A stretch of DNA of 64,000 nucleotides, taken from the NCBI GenBank assembly GCA_934120265.1, contig CAKOTU010000003.1:1-64000 (forward strand). Direction: 5' to 3'. Each line of letters starts with the position of its first letter. Position 1 is the stretch's first letter. The position numbers and the translations under genes were made by a program. A model generated the notes under the pieces. The model was given only the letters and a program-made list of their open reading frames with translations, made no database searches and was not told the DNA's origin. Positions 43,592 through 52,615 of the stretch are shown piece by piece. This stretch comes from an uncultured Bacilli bacterium. GTDB taxonomy: Bacteria; Bacillota_I; Bacilli_A; RF39; UBA660.

Positions 43592-43837
43592 ATGGTAAAT
43601 TTTTCAGATAGTTTTTTTAATAGAGTTGAAAAGAAGACTAAGGTTGGAAAAGATACAATCTTAAACTTAGCGGCTAAATTACAACAAAGTGATTTAAAAA
43701 ATGAAGCTACATTAAGAGAAGTTATTCAAGAGTTAGGTAAGATGACAGGTAAAGAAGTTTCAAAAGATAAAGAAGATAAAATTATTAAAGCGGTTGTCAA
43801 TGATAAGGTTCCAAAAGACATAAATGGAATGTTTTAG
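43592..43837 (+). CDS. SpoVIF-like sporulation protein
   Basis: 81 residues. The pattern DSFFNRVEKKTKVGKDTILNLAAKLQQSDLKNEATLREVIQELGKMTGKEVSKDKEDKII is that of the stage VI sporulation protein F family (small helical protein made late in the mother cell and needed for spore coat maturation in Bacillus). Start after GAGGTG. It is 0.75 kb upstream of spoIVA, which supports a sporulation role. Confidence 0.8.
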   Translation: MVNFSDSFFNRVEKKTKVGKDTILNLAAKLQQSDLKNEATLREVIQELGKMTGKEVSKDKEDKIIKAVVNDKVPKDINGMF

Positions 43838-43913
43838 TGACAAATTGGTGTAAACTTCAATAAATTCATTTCCGTAAAGTACAAATTGTGTTAAAATAAT
43901 AATAGGTGGTAAT

Positions 43914-44513
43914 ATGGATAGAGAAATGAAGGTTAATGAATTTGTTTCTTCACTTGAAATGATGTCTTCAGAGTTACTAAAAATGGTGTATCAAGTTGAA
44001 AAGCCATGTTTAAGTGACTTAGTTAGTAGTATTACTAAGTACATGAATGAAAATTATCCACTTGTTGAATTTACAAATGATGAATTATTAAACGCTATTT
44101 ATAAAGTGTATCAAAAGAAAGATATGAATTTAAAGAAGTCGATTGATACTAATATAGGTTTATTAAGATATAAATTAGAGGATGATAAAATTGATGTTGA
44201 TCTTGCAATAGAAGAAGAGATTAATAAATATAAGACTATGTTTATGAGCGTAAATGCTGGAACAAATATAAATTATTTAGGTCTTGTTGATGAAATAACG
44301 GAAAATGTTATGGCTCTTTTAATAAGAAATAATCATTCGATATATTTTGCTAAAGATACCAACAAAGTGAGAGAATATATTTATGAGTTAGTAAATAAAA
44401 ATTTCTTTAATACAATGATTAAAGTAGGAGATACTTTACTAGATGATGGTATTATAGCTTTAGAGCAAGATTTTGAATCAAAAAATAATTCAAAAATGAA
44501 AGAATTGAAATAA
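43914..44513 (+). CDS. Unassigned helical protein upstream of spoIVA
   Basis: 199 residues, start after AGGTGG. Largely helical, with no membrane span or signal peptide. Two Met/Leu-rich helices near the start (FVSSLEMMSSELLKMVYQV), a conserved-looking SLVSSITKYMNENYPLVEF-type segment, and an acidic centre. Not recognised. Its place between two spore genes suggests that it may be sporulation-linked, which is only inference. Confidence 0.55.
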   Translation: MDREMKVNEFVSSLEMMSSELLKMVYQVEKPCLSDLVSSITKYMNENYPLVEFTNDELLNAIYKVYQKKDMNLKKSIDTNIGLLRYKLEDDKIDVDLAIEEEINKYKTMFMSVNAGTNINYLGLVDEITENVMALLIRNNHSIYFAKDTNKVREYIYELVNKNFFNTMIKVGDTLLDDGIIALEQDFESKNNSKMKELK

Positions 44514-44582
44514 TTCTTTTTTTTGAATACTTTTATATTTTTTTTCATATAGTTTAATGAATTAGATGAAAGTAGGGATTAT

Positions 44583-46058
44583 ATGGAAAAGATAGATATT
44601 ATAAAAAGTATTACTGAAAGAACTGGTGGAGATTTATATTTAGGTGTAGTAGGTGCAGTAAGAACTGGTAAATCAACATTTATAAAAAAGTTTATTGAGA
44701 ATTTAGTTGTACCTAATATTGAGGATGAATACGAAAAGAAAAGAGCTTTAGATGAAATACCTCAAAGTGCACAAGGAAGAACAATTATGACAACAGAGCC
44801 AAAATTTGTTCCTAGTAATGCTGCTACTATTAAGGTAGACGACTTTACGGCTAGTGTACGTTTGGTTGATTGTGTTGGGTACATTATCCCTGGGGCAAAA
44901 GGATATGAAGATGAAAATGGACCTAGAATGGTTAAAACACCATGGTATGATGAAGAAATCCCTTTTGTAGAGGCTGCTGAAATAGGAACGGAAAAAGTAA
45001 TAAAAGATCATTCTAGCATTGGTATTGTTGTTACGACAGATGGATCTATTGGTGAAATAGAGAGAAGTGATTATGTTGAAGCAGAAGAAAGAATAGTTGG
45101 GGAATTAAAAGAAATAGGTAAACCATTTATTGTAATTTTAAATTCAACTCATCCTATGTTGCCAGAAACAGAACGTATGGCAGATAGTTTAAAAGAATCA
45201 TATGGTGTACCAGTTCTTCCAATTAGTATTGAAAATATGTCTGAACGTGATATATATTCGATTTTAAAAGAAGCTTTATATGAATTCCCAGTTTTAGAGG
45301 TAAACGTTGATATGCCAGAATGGATAGCAACATTAGATTCTGAAAATTGGCTTAAGAAAATATATATTGAGAAGATAAGAGAAAGCGTTATTGAGATTGA
45401 TAAGCTTCGTGATATAGAACATATAACTAGTCATTTCAATGATTGTGAATATATAAGTAAGTCATATCTTTCTAATGTTGATACATCTTCCGGGGTAGTA
45501 ACTGTTACTTTAGATGCACCAGATAACTTATATAACCAAGTTCTTAAAGATATTATTGGTGTAGAGGTAACATCTAAATCTCAACTGTTAAAACTATTCC
45601 AAGACTATAATGAAGCTAAGGTTGAATATGATCAAATAAAAACGGCATTAAAAATGGTTAAAACGACAGGTTATGGTGTAGCATGTCCAACTCTTTCTGA
45701 TATGAAATTAGATACACCAGAGATATTAAAACAAGGTAGTAGATATGGTATTAAATTAAAAGCAGTAGCTCCTTCTATACATATGATTAGAGTGGATGTT
45801 GAGAGTACTTTTGAACCAATTATAGGATCAGAAATGCAAAGTAAAGAATTAATAAATTATATCATGAAAGATTATGATAATGATGCTGATAGTATATGGA
45901 AAAGTGAGATATTTGGTCGTAGTTTAGATGTTATCGTAAAAGAGGGTATTCAAGCTAAGCTTTCGATGTTACCAGAAAATGCTAGATTCAAACTACAACA
46001 AACATTATCAAAATTAGTAAATAAAGGTAACGGTAATTTATTTGCTATAGTGTTATAG
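44583..46058 (+). CDS. spoIVA: Stage IV sporulation protein A (SpoIVA)
   Basis: 491 residues, normal length. Coat basement-layer ATPase that polymerises around the forespore. N-terminal MEKIDIIKSITERTGGDLYLGVVGAVRTGKSTFIKKF carries the Walker A; VRLVDCVGYIIPGAKGYEDENGPRMVKTPW is the family signature. The C-terminal end FKLQQTLSKLVNKGNGNLFAIVL is the membrane- and SpoVM-interacting part. It proves that the organism or its recent ancestor makes spores. Terminator follows. Confidence 0.97.
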   Translation: MEKIDIIKSITERTGGDLYLGVVGAVRTGKSTFIKKFIENLVVPNIEDEYEKKRALDEIPQSAQGRTIMTTEPKFVPSNAATIKVDDFTASVRLVDCVGYIIPGAKGYEDENGPRMVKTPWYDEEIPFVEAAEIGTEKVIKDHSSIGIVVTTDGSIGEIERSDYVEAEERIVGELKEIGKPFIVILNSTHPMLPETERMADSLKESYGVPVLPISIENMSERDIYSILKEALYEFPVLEVNVDMPEWIATLDSENWLKKIYIEKIRESVIEIDKLRDIEHITSHFNDCEYISKSYLSNVDTSSGVVTVTLDAPDNLYNQVLKDIIGVEVTSKSQLLKLFQDYNEAKVEYDQIKTALKMVKTTGYGVACPTLSDMKLDTPEILKQGSRYGIKLKAVAPSIHMIRVDVESTFEPIIGSEMQSKELINYIMKDYDNDADSIWKSEIFGRSLDVIVKEGIQAKLSMLPENARFKLQQTLSKLVNKGNGNLFAIVL

Positions 46059-46078
46059 GAAAATCCTATAACTTTTTT
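46052..46078 (+). terminator. Terminator after spoIVA
   Basis: GTTATAGGA / TCCTATAAC perfect stem, 3-base loop and T6; overlaps the stop codon. Confidence 0.85.
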
Positions 46079-46098
46079 GTTAAAATAAGTAAAATATA

Positions 46099-46127
46099 TT
46101 GATTTTACTTAAAAAAAATGGTATTCT
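46099..46127 (+). promoter_or_regulatory. Promoter for the HU gene
   Basis: TTGATT, 17-bp spacer and extended TGGTATTCT, 45 bases before the start with AGGAGG. Confidence 0.6.
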
Positions 46128-46172
46128 TTAATTGTAAGCAAGATAGAGCTTATAATATAGGAGGTCAAGAAT

Positions 46173-46445
46173 ATGTCAAAAACAGATTTAGTTAACTTCA
46201 TTGCAGAAGAAACTGGATTATCAAAAGCTGATTCATCTCGTGCTTTAGAAGCTATGATGAATGGAGTTATCAAAGGATTAAAATCAGAAGGGAAAGTAAC
46301 TTTAACAGGTTTCTGTACTTTTACTGCTAAGAAAAAAGCAGCTAAAGAAGGACGTAACCCTAGAACTGGTGAAACAGTTAAAATCCCAGCTAGAGTTGCA
46401 GCTACTATTAAAGCAGGTTCTAAGTTAAAAGATGCTTTAAACTAA
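46173..46445 (+). CDS. hup: DNA-binding protein HU
   Basis: 90 residues, standard length. Histone-like protein that bends and packs DNA as a dimer. MSKTDLVNFIAEETGLSKADSSRALEAMM, GKVTLTGFCTFTAKKKAAKEGRNPRTGETVKIPA and the KAGSKLKDALN end are canonical, with the Pro in the arm intact. AGGAGG precedes the start, and a strong terminator follows, as expected for a highly expressed single gene. Confidence 0.97.
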   Translation: MSKTDLVNFIAEETGLSKADSSRALEAMMNGVIKGLKSEGKVTLTGFCTFTAKKKAAKEGRNPRTGETVKIPARVAATIKAGSKLKDALN

Positions 46446-46466
46446 AAGGCTCACGCCTTTTTTTTA
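46444..46466 (+). terminator. Terminator after HU gene
   Basis: AAAAGGC / GCCTTTT stem around TCAC, then T8. Confidence 0.85.
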
Positions 46467-46476
46467 TGGAAGTTTT

Positions 46477-47592
46477 ATGTATAATGCAAGTTTAGAAATA
46501 TTAAAAAAAATAAATGATAATGGTTTTAAAGCATATGTTGTTGGTGGATATGTCAGGGATTTATATTTAAATAAAAGAAGTGTGGATGTTGATATATGTA
46601 CTAATGCTACTCCTAAACAATTAAAAGAAATATTTGGTAATTTAATGTTGCCTAAAGAAAGTTATGGATCAGTAACAATAAGATATAAAAAAATCAGATT
46701 TGAAGTTACTACTTTTAGAAAAGATATTAAGTACGAAAATCATAGAGCTCCAATTAAAATCAAGTATATAGATAGTTTAATTGATGATCTTAAAAGAAGA
46801 GATTTTACTATTAATACGTTATGTATGGATGAACATGGTGAAATTCTTGATTTATTGGGTGCTAGAGAGGATTTGGACAATAGATTAATAAAAGTGGTTG
46901 GGTCACCTAAAAAGAAGCTTAAAGAGGATGTTTTACGTATTTTAAGAGCTATTAGATTTGCAACTACATTAAATTTTACATTAGATGATAATGTAAAAAA
47001 ATATATTAAAAAATATGGTTATCTTTTAGAGGGCCTTTCTTATGAAAGAAAAAAGGAAGAATTAGAAAAAATATTTACTAGTAAGAATGCTTCTTATGGT
47101 GTTAATTTAATTATGGAATTAGGAATTGATAAATATTTGGAATTACATAATTTGGATAAATTGGTTATAGTTCCATCTCTAATTGGAATATGGTCACAGC
47201 TAGATGTTATAGATACGTATCCGTTTTCTAATGATGATAAGATAACGATAAAGAAACTAAATGAATTACAATCGTTAGATTTATATGATCCTATGGTTTT
47301 ATATAGATATGGATTATATAATTGTTCAATTTCTGGTCAAATTAGAAATATTCCTAAGAAGTTAATCACAAAAAAATATAATGATTTATCTATTCATAAT
47401 ATTAGTGATTTAAATATTAATGGAAAAGATATACAAGAAATACTTAGTGTAAAAGGAAAAGAAATTGGTAATATTTTGCATGATATTGAATTATTAGTTT
47501 TGAAAAAAGAATTAGAAAATGATTATGAAGTTATCAAAAAATATATGGTGGAAAAATATTCTAATATACAAAAAGAGAAAAATGATATATAA
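46477..47592 (+). CDS. cca: CCA tRNA nucleotidyltransferase (class II)
   Basis: 371 residues. Adds or repairs the CCA end of tRNAs. AYVVGGYVRDLYL, DVDICTNATP, RRDFTINTL and LKEDVLRILRAIRFATTLNFTL are the motifs in order; the catalytic Asp pair is in DVDI. GGAAG precedes the start, which comes only 11 bases after the HU terminator, so it may rely on read-through or an unseen promoter. Many tRNAs here may lack an encoded CCA, but the one visible has it. Confidence 0.94.
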   Translation: MYNASLEILKKINDNGFKAYVVGGYVRDLYLNKRSVDVDICTNATPKQLKEIFGNLMLPKESYGSVTIRYKKIRFEVTTFRKDIKYENHRAPIKIKYIDSLIDDLKRRDFTINTLCMDEHGEILDLLGAREDLDNRLIKVVGSPKKKLKEDVLRILRAIRFATTLNFTLDDNVKKYIKKYGYLLEGLSYERKKEELEKIFTSKNASYGVNLIMELGIDKYLELHNLDKLVIVPSLIGIWSQLDVIDTYPFSNDDKITIKKLNELQSLDLYDPMVLYRYGLYNCSISGQIRNIPKKLITKKYNDLSIHNISDLNINGKDIQEILSVKGKEIGNILHDIELLVLKKELENDYEVIKKYMVEKYSNIQKEKNDI

Positions 47593-47609
47593 TTAAGTCA
47601 GGTGATTAT

Positions 47610-48242
47610 ATGGTGGAAAAAATAAAACAAATTTTACAAAATAGAGATGTTATAATACCTGGATTATTATTTTATAATTATCGCAAATTAAATATGACTG
47701 CGGATGAGCTAATTGTTGTTTCATATTTGCTTAGTGTTGATTCTTCTTTCAATCCTAAGAAAATAAGTTCAGAATTAAATCTCCCTTTGGGTGATTTAAT
47801 GGATATGTTAGAACATTTAAAAGAATTAGATCTTGTAAAGATAGAGTTAAAAAAAGTTGATAATGTACGTAAGGAAGTAATTGATACTGAAGGATTATAT
47901 AATAAATTGGTTGGATTACTTATTGATGATTCTCCTAAAGAAAATAAAAATCAAATATATGATATATTTGAAAAAGAATTTGGTCGTACCTTATCTCCAA
48001 TCGAATATGAAATAATTAATGCTTGGCAGGATAGTAATATAAATGAAGAGACTATTGTTTTAGCGTTAAAAGAAGCTGTTTATAATGGAGTTACTAATTT
48101 AAGGTATATTGATAAAATATTAAATGAGTGGGGCAAGAAAGGTATAAAAACACAAGAGGATTTAGATAATAGTAGACATATTTCAAAGCCAAAGCAAGAA
48201 ATACCTGATGACGATTATGATTGGTTAACTGATGAAGAGTAA
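47610..48242 (+). CDS. dnaD: DnaD replication initiation protein
   Basis: 210 residues. Primosome loader specific to Bacillota. N-terminal winged helix (about 1-100; MTADELIVVSYLL...LGDLMDMLEHLKELDLV) and C-terminal DnaB_2 domain (FEKEFGRTLSPIEYEIINAW...LALKEAVYNGVTNLRYIDKILNEW). AGGTGAT precedes the start. The end overlaps nth by 11 bases, the same dnaD-nth pair as in other Bacilli, and the ponA and recU genes follow. Confidence 0.94.
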   Translation: MVEKIKQILQNRDVIIPGLLFYNYRKLNMTADELIVVSYLLSVDSSFNPKKISSELNLPLGDLMDMLEHLKELDLVKIELKKVDNVRKEVIDTEGLYNKLVGLLIDDSPKENKNQIYDIFEKEFGRTLSPIEYEIINAWQDSNINEETIVLALKEAVYNGVTNLRYIDKILNEWGKKGIKTQEDLDNSRHISKPKQEIPDDDYDWLTDEE

Positions 48243-48849
48243 AGAAATAATAAAGTATCTAGATACTATTATTCCAAATCCTAAATGTGAATTAGAGTAT
48301 AATAAAGATTATGAATTACTAATTGCGACTATGCTAAGCGCCCAAACAACAGATAAAAGAGTTAATGAAGTAACTAGAGTTTTATTTAAAAAATATCCTT
48401 CTTTAGAAGCGCTCAAAGAAGCTGATATAGAAGATATTAAGAAGATTATAAAACCAATAGGTACCTATAATAAAAAAGCTATGAATATTAAAAGTATCGC
48501 TAATGCTTTGATAGAAAAGAGTAACGGTGTTGTTCCTAACGATAGAGAGTTTTTAGAAAGCTTGGATGGAGTAGGGAGAAAGACTACGAACGTTGTTCTT
48601 AGTAATATTTATAATGTTCCATGCATTGCGGTAGATACACATGTAAGTAGAGTTTCTAAAAGGTTAGGTATTGCAAAAGATGATGACGATGTGAGTGTTA
48701 TAGAAAAGAAGTTAAATAAAACTTTTAAAAATGATGACTTATGTCGCCTACACCATCAATTAGTTTTATTTGGTAGATATTATTGCAAGGCTATAAAGCC
48801 AGAATGTGAAGATTGTGAATTAAAAAAATATTGCAAAAAAAACAGTTAA
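48232..48849 (+). CDS. nth: Endonuclease III
   Basis: 205 residues. DNA glycosylase/AP lyase for oxidised pyrimidines. Helix-hairpin-helix LESLDGVGRKTTNVVL with the catalytic Lys, DTHVSRVSKRLG with the catalytic Asp, and the C-terminal iron-sulfur cluster CKAIKPECEDCELKKYC (C-x6-C-x2-C-x5-C). Starts inside dnaD, so probably coupled. A bidirectional terminator follows. Confidence 0.96.
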   Translation: MKSKEIIKYLDTIIPNPKCELEYNKDYELLIATMLSAQTTDKRVNEVTRVLFKKYPSLEALKEADIEDIKKIIKPIGTYNKKAMNIKSIANALIEKSNGVVPNDREFLESLDGVGRKTTNVVLSNIYNVPCIAVDTHVSRVSKRLGIAKDDDDVSVIEKKLNKTFKNDDLCRLHHQLVLFGRYYCKAIKPECEDCELKKYCKKNS

Positions 48850-48868
48850 AAATTTTAACTGTTTTTTA
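48841..48868. terminator. Bidirectional terminator between nth and ponA
   Basis: AACAGTTAAA / TTTAACTGTT stem with a 3-base loop and T tract. It overlaps both convergent gene ends. Confidence 0.8.
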
Positions 48869-51755
48869 CTTGGATTGTTTTAGTTAATGTATCTACAAAT
48901 CCATTATAAGATATTTTATAAGTTATTATATAAGTTCCTTCTATTGATGTATCAATAGTATTGCTAGGACCTGTTATTGTTTTAGTTATTGTAGCTTTGT
49001 CAGTTACATCTATAGAATTTTCTAAAACAATAACGGGTTTATTTAAATCTGTAAATGGAGTACCAACTGATAAAATAATTGTTGAATCACCATTTAGCTG
49101 AGCTGAAATAATTGAGTCTGATCCAGTTGTAGAAACGGTTGTTTCAGCACCATCGCTAGCATTATTTTTGAATATTGTGTAAGTAGTTTTTACAACATAA
49201 GTTGTTGATGAATCTGTTGTTATGTCTTCGTATGAAGTACTAACAGTACTTCCTAAAAGTTTGAGACTACCATCACTTTGTTTTTTATAAATGTCATAAC
49301 TAATTTTACCAATGTAGTTATTATTGTAGTTGATTCTAGCACTTATAAATTCATTTAAATATTTATCACTAGTAAATATTTTAGAGAAGTCATTTCTAAG
49401 TGCGGTTTCATCAATGGCGTCAGATTTTACTTCATTCCAAGTTAATGTAATCTTACTGCCATTTGTAGTAGCTTTTAAATTAGTTACGTTATTTAATTTA
49501 GAGAATCTTTGTGAAACATCAGTAGGTTCAGTTCCAGCTTTAAATACTTCTTTCTTTCTAAGACTATCAGGTGTATATTCACTAGCAAGTAAAGGTGTAG
49601 ATGTTTGAGTTTCTATTTCTACTTCTACAACGCTACTTGGCATTGTAAATGAACTAGTTCCTGATAAAACACCTTTGATAACAGCTTTAAATAATCTAGT
49701 ATTTTGTCCTGAAGACATTTTATTTGTATAATTTTTATCAATTTTATCATATCCATACCATAAAGCAACAGCATAATCTCTTGAGTAACCAGCAACCCAA
49801 AGGTCATTAACTGCATTACTTGGTAAATTGTGTGCTTTTTTTGTTTGTGAACTAAAGTTAGATGTACCAGTTTTATTAGCATATGAAATGCCATTTACTT
49901 TATTAGTACCAGTAGTATAGGCTGCTGTGTCTAATAAAACGTTTGTAACCATATAAGCCGTAGAATCAGACATAGCTTTTCTTGTAACTGGAGTAACGGT
50001 AAAGACTTTATCACTATCTTTATATGTTATCTTTGTAAATGTATAAGGTTCAATGTAAGTTCCTCCATTAGCAAATGCACCATAAGCAGCAGCAAGTGTT
50101 AGAGGAGATTCTCCGTTGTATCCACCAATAGAGTGGGCTTCATGAATAATACCACCACTAATCTCTGGACTCAATCCAAGATTAGTAACGAATTCTTTAA
50201 TATTATCATTTTTAACAGCTTTAAATGTTTTTAAGGCTGGAATATTTCTTGATAATTTTAATGCTTCTCTTAAGTCCATATACCCTTTGTATTTGCTATC
50301 CCAGTTGTGTAATTCTCCACCTGTACTATAAGAATATTCTTCGTCAGGTAATGGTTGTGCTGGAGACCAATTATTATATTCAAATGCTGGACCGTAATCA
50401 TATAATGGTTTTGCTGTAGAACCAATTTGATTTTTAATCATTGTAGCATAGTTATATGTACCAACCGCATTTTTATCACGACCGGCACCAACTGCAACTA
50501 CTGCACCAGTGTTAGTGTCAGTAACAACAACTCCTGCTTCTACAACGTCATTTTCCCATTTATAACTAGAATTTTCTCCGTTCATAAGGTCATCAAGATA
50601 TTGTTGTTTAGAACGATCCATAGTTGTATATATTTCCATTGGTATCTCATAAGGGTTTTGTTCAGTACCTGTTTCAGCTTTTGTTCTTCTTTTTACCTCT
50701 TCAACAACAGTATCAATAAAACTTTGATAAGCATAATTTTTTGATGAAGATGATTTATCAATTTTCTTAACGATATCTTCTACAGTTAATTCTTTCGCAG
50801 CATTGTATTCTTCCTCATTTATATATCCATGTCTTAACATTAAGGATAAAACAACTTTTCTTCTTGCTTCAGTATTGTCAGGGTATAAGTAAGGATCGTA
50901 TGCATTTCCACCTTTAAATAGTCCAGCAATCATAGCAGCTTCTGATAAATTTAATTCAGATACGCTTTTTCCAAAGTAGTTTCTAGATGCCTGTTCAACA
51001 CCGTAAGCACCAGCACCCATATAATAAGAGTTAACATAGAATTCTAAGATTTCTTCTTTTGTATATGCTTTTTCAATTTTAAATACAGCTAAGTAGATAT
51101 CTGTAAACTTTCTTTTTATACCTTCCCAACCATTAGAAACAGGGGATGTATAAGCATTTTTAGCAACTTGCATTGTTATAGTGGAAGCTCCACCACCACC
51201 ACGTCCAAGAAGTTGAGTTGCAGATGCTTTTAAGAAACGTGGCAAGTCAATTCCGTTGTGTGTATAAAATCTTGAATCCTCAGTAGCAATAATTGCATCT
51301 ATTAAAACTTGAGGTATTTGATCATAAGTTATTTTTATTCTTTGCTCTGCTCCTAGCTTAGCGTACACTTCACCATCTTTATCATATAAAACACTTGATT
51401 CTTTAGTATAAAGATTTTCAGGATTAAATTCAGGCGCTTCTTTTACTATTATAATAGCAAAGACAATGCTTCCAACTAATCCAATAATACATAATATTAA
51501 GAATAATATTAGTGTAAATTTCTTCTTTTTTCTTACCTGAACAGCAGTTCCTTTATTCAAAAACCAGTGTATTCCGAAAAGAATAATGTCAAGTACTATA
51601 AATAGGACAGCACTAAATAAAAATCCAAACAAATATGTTCCTAAAGCGATTCCTATAATGCTCAATAGTATTACAATAAAGTTAAATTTGCTTTTAAATA
51701 ACCATTTCTTTATTCCATTTATATTAAATTTTATTTTATTTTTTCTTTTTTTCAT
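48855..51755 (-). CDS. ponA: Class A penicillin-binding protein (PBP1A-type)
   Basis: 966 residues. Bifunctional peptidoglycan synthase. A longer-than-usual N-terminal hydrophobic region (two to three helices in about 20-110), glycosyltransferase domain (ATEDSRFYTHNGID, GRGGGGASTITMQVAKN), transpeptidase domain with STAK, SRN and KTG motifs (IGSTAKPLYDYG, LSRNIPALK, YANKTGTSNF), then a fibronectin-like and Ig-like C-terminal part of about 250 residues. The start overlaps the recU stop by 4 bases (ATGA), the usual recU-ponA coupling in Bacilli. Confidence 0.95.
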   Translation of the reverse strand: MKKRKNKIKFNINGIKKWLFKSKFNFIVILLSIIGIALGTYLFGFLFSAVLFIVLDIILFGIHWFLNKGTAVQVRKKKKFTLILFLILCIIGLVGSIVFAIIIVKEAPEFNPENLYTKESSVLYDKDGEVYAKLGAEQRIKITYDQIPQVLIDAIIATEDSRFYTHNGIDLPRFLKASATQLLGRGGGGASTITMQVAKNAYTSPVSNGWEGIKRKFTDIYLAVFKIEKAYTKEEILEFYVNSYYMGAGAYGVEQASRNYFGKSVSELNLSEAAMIAGLFKGGNAYDPYLYPDNTEARRKVVLSLMLRHGYINEEEYNAAKELTVEDIVKKIDKSSSSKNYAYQSFIDTVVEEVKRRTKAETGTEQNPYEIPMEIYTTMDRSKQQYLDDLMNGENSSYKWENDVVEAGVVVTDTNTGAVVAVGAGRDKNAVGTYNYATMIKNQIGSTAKPLYDYGPAFEYNNWSPAQPLPDEEYSYSTGGELHNWDSKYKGYMDLREALKLSRNIPALKTFKAVKNDNIKEFVTNLGLSPEISGGIIHEAHSIGGYNGESPLTLAAAYGAFANGGTYIEPYTFTKITYKDSDKVFTVTPVTRKAMSDSTAYMVTNVLLDTAAYTTGTNKVNGISYANKTGTSNFSSQTKKAHNLPSNAVNDLWVAGYSRDYAVALWYGYDKIDKNYTNKMSSGQNTRLFKAVIKGVLSGTSSFTMPSSVVEVEIETQTSTPLLASEYTPDSLRKKEVFKAGTEPTDVSQRFSKLNNVTNLKATTNGSKITLTWNEVKSDAIDETALRNDFSKIFTSDKYLNEFISARINYNNNYIGKISYDIYKKQSDGSLKLLGSTVSTSYEDITTDSSTTYVVKTTYTIFKNNASDGAETTVSTTGSDSIISAQLNGDSTIILSVGTPFTDLNKPVIVLENSIDVTDKATITKTITGPSNTIDTSIEGTYIITYKISYNGFVDTLTKTIQVKNS

Positions 51756-52324
51756 ATATTATCTCCTTTTAAAAAATAATTATCGATGATTTCTATATAA
51801 TCTACGCGAGGATTATATTTATCTTTAATAAGATATCCATATTTTTTTAATTGATCTAGTGATATTGATTTTTTTCCATTACTTATGCATTTTTCAAAGT
51901 CTTCATAAGATAGAAAATAAGTAAGATTTAATTTGGTAAATCTTATTATTAAAAAAGCAATACCACCGTGTTTAGCAACTTTTTTTAAGTGTTCTATTTG
52001 GTGAGGATGAATGTTTTTCAGAGGAAAACTAGTAGAACTTGTTGTTTCTTTAGCTTCAAAGTCTATATATTTTCCTTTATATATACCGTTGTAATCAGTA
52101 GTTGATGGAGTTTTAAAAAATGCTTTTGTAATAACAGCATCTGTTCTAGAATGATATTCAACATTAGATATAGTAATAGGTGTTGGTTTTTTATGTATAA
52201 CAGCAATATCGTTTATTAAATAATAATTGTTGGTTTCATTTAATTCATTTTCTAAATTCATTCCACGATTACCATAAGATATATTACTTTTCATAACTTG
52301 TTTAATACCTTTTGGATAATTCAT
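51752..52324 (-). CDS. recU: Holliday junction resolvase RecU
   Basis: 190 residues. SYGNRGMNLENELNETNNYY, SRTDAVITKAFF and YIDFEAKETTSSTSFPLKNIHPHQIEHL carry the RecU motifs, with the catalytic E-x-K in DFEAKET. Acts in recombination and chromosome segregation. It ends in UGA within the ponA start, direct evidence that UGA is a stop codon. GGTGAT lies upstream on the minus strand. Confidence 0.96.
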   Translation of the reverse strand: MNYPKGIKQVMKSNISYGNRGMNLENELNETNNYYLINDIAVIHKKPTPITISNVEYHSRTDAVITKAFFKTPSTTDYNGIYKGKYIDFEAKETTSSTSFPLKNIHPHQIEHLKKVAKHGGIAFLIIRFTKLNLTYFLSYEDFEKCISNGKKSISLDQLKKYGYLIKDKYNPRVDYIEIIDNYFLKGDNI

Positions 52325-52459
52325 TTTATCACCATAATAATTATACTATAAATTCAAAAATATAGCTACAGTAAAATTTATGGTCTAATATTTTCTAGTT
52401 TTGTCGAATTACACCAAAACGGTAATAATTTGTGTTAAATTAAAATCGAGGTGATAACA

Positions 52460-52576
52460 ATGAATCATCATGTTGATACAATTTTTAATGAAATGATAGA
52501 TGATGTACGTTATATAAAAATATATTCTCCTTTTTTAATAAATACAAAAAGTATCAATAATATTGCTAAAAAATAG
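52460..52576 (+). CDS. 38-residue ORF between recU and the pilin-like gene
   Basis: Reads M-N-H-H-V-D-T-I-F-N-E-M-I-D-D-V-R-Y-I-K and continues to a TAG at 52574. GAGGTGAT lies 5 bases before the ATG and TGTTAAAT about 25 bases upstream, so it has its own expression signals. Soluble, slightly acidic then basic. Not recognised. Divergent from recU; it fills the only sizeable gap there. Confidence 0.5.
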   Translation: MNHHVDTIFNEMIDDVRYIKIYSPFLINTKSINNIAKK

Positions 52577-52615
52577 TTTTTTTGCTATACTTAAATTAGT
52601 TTTATAGGAGGATTT

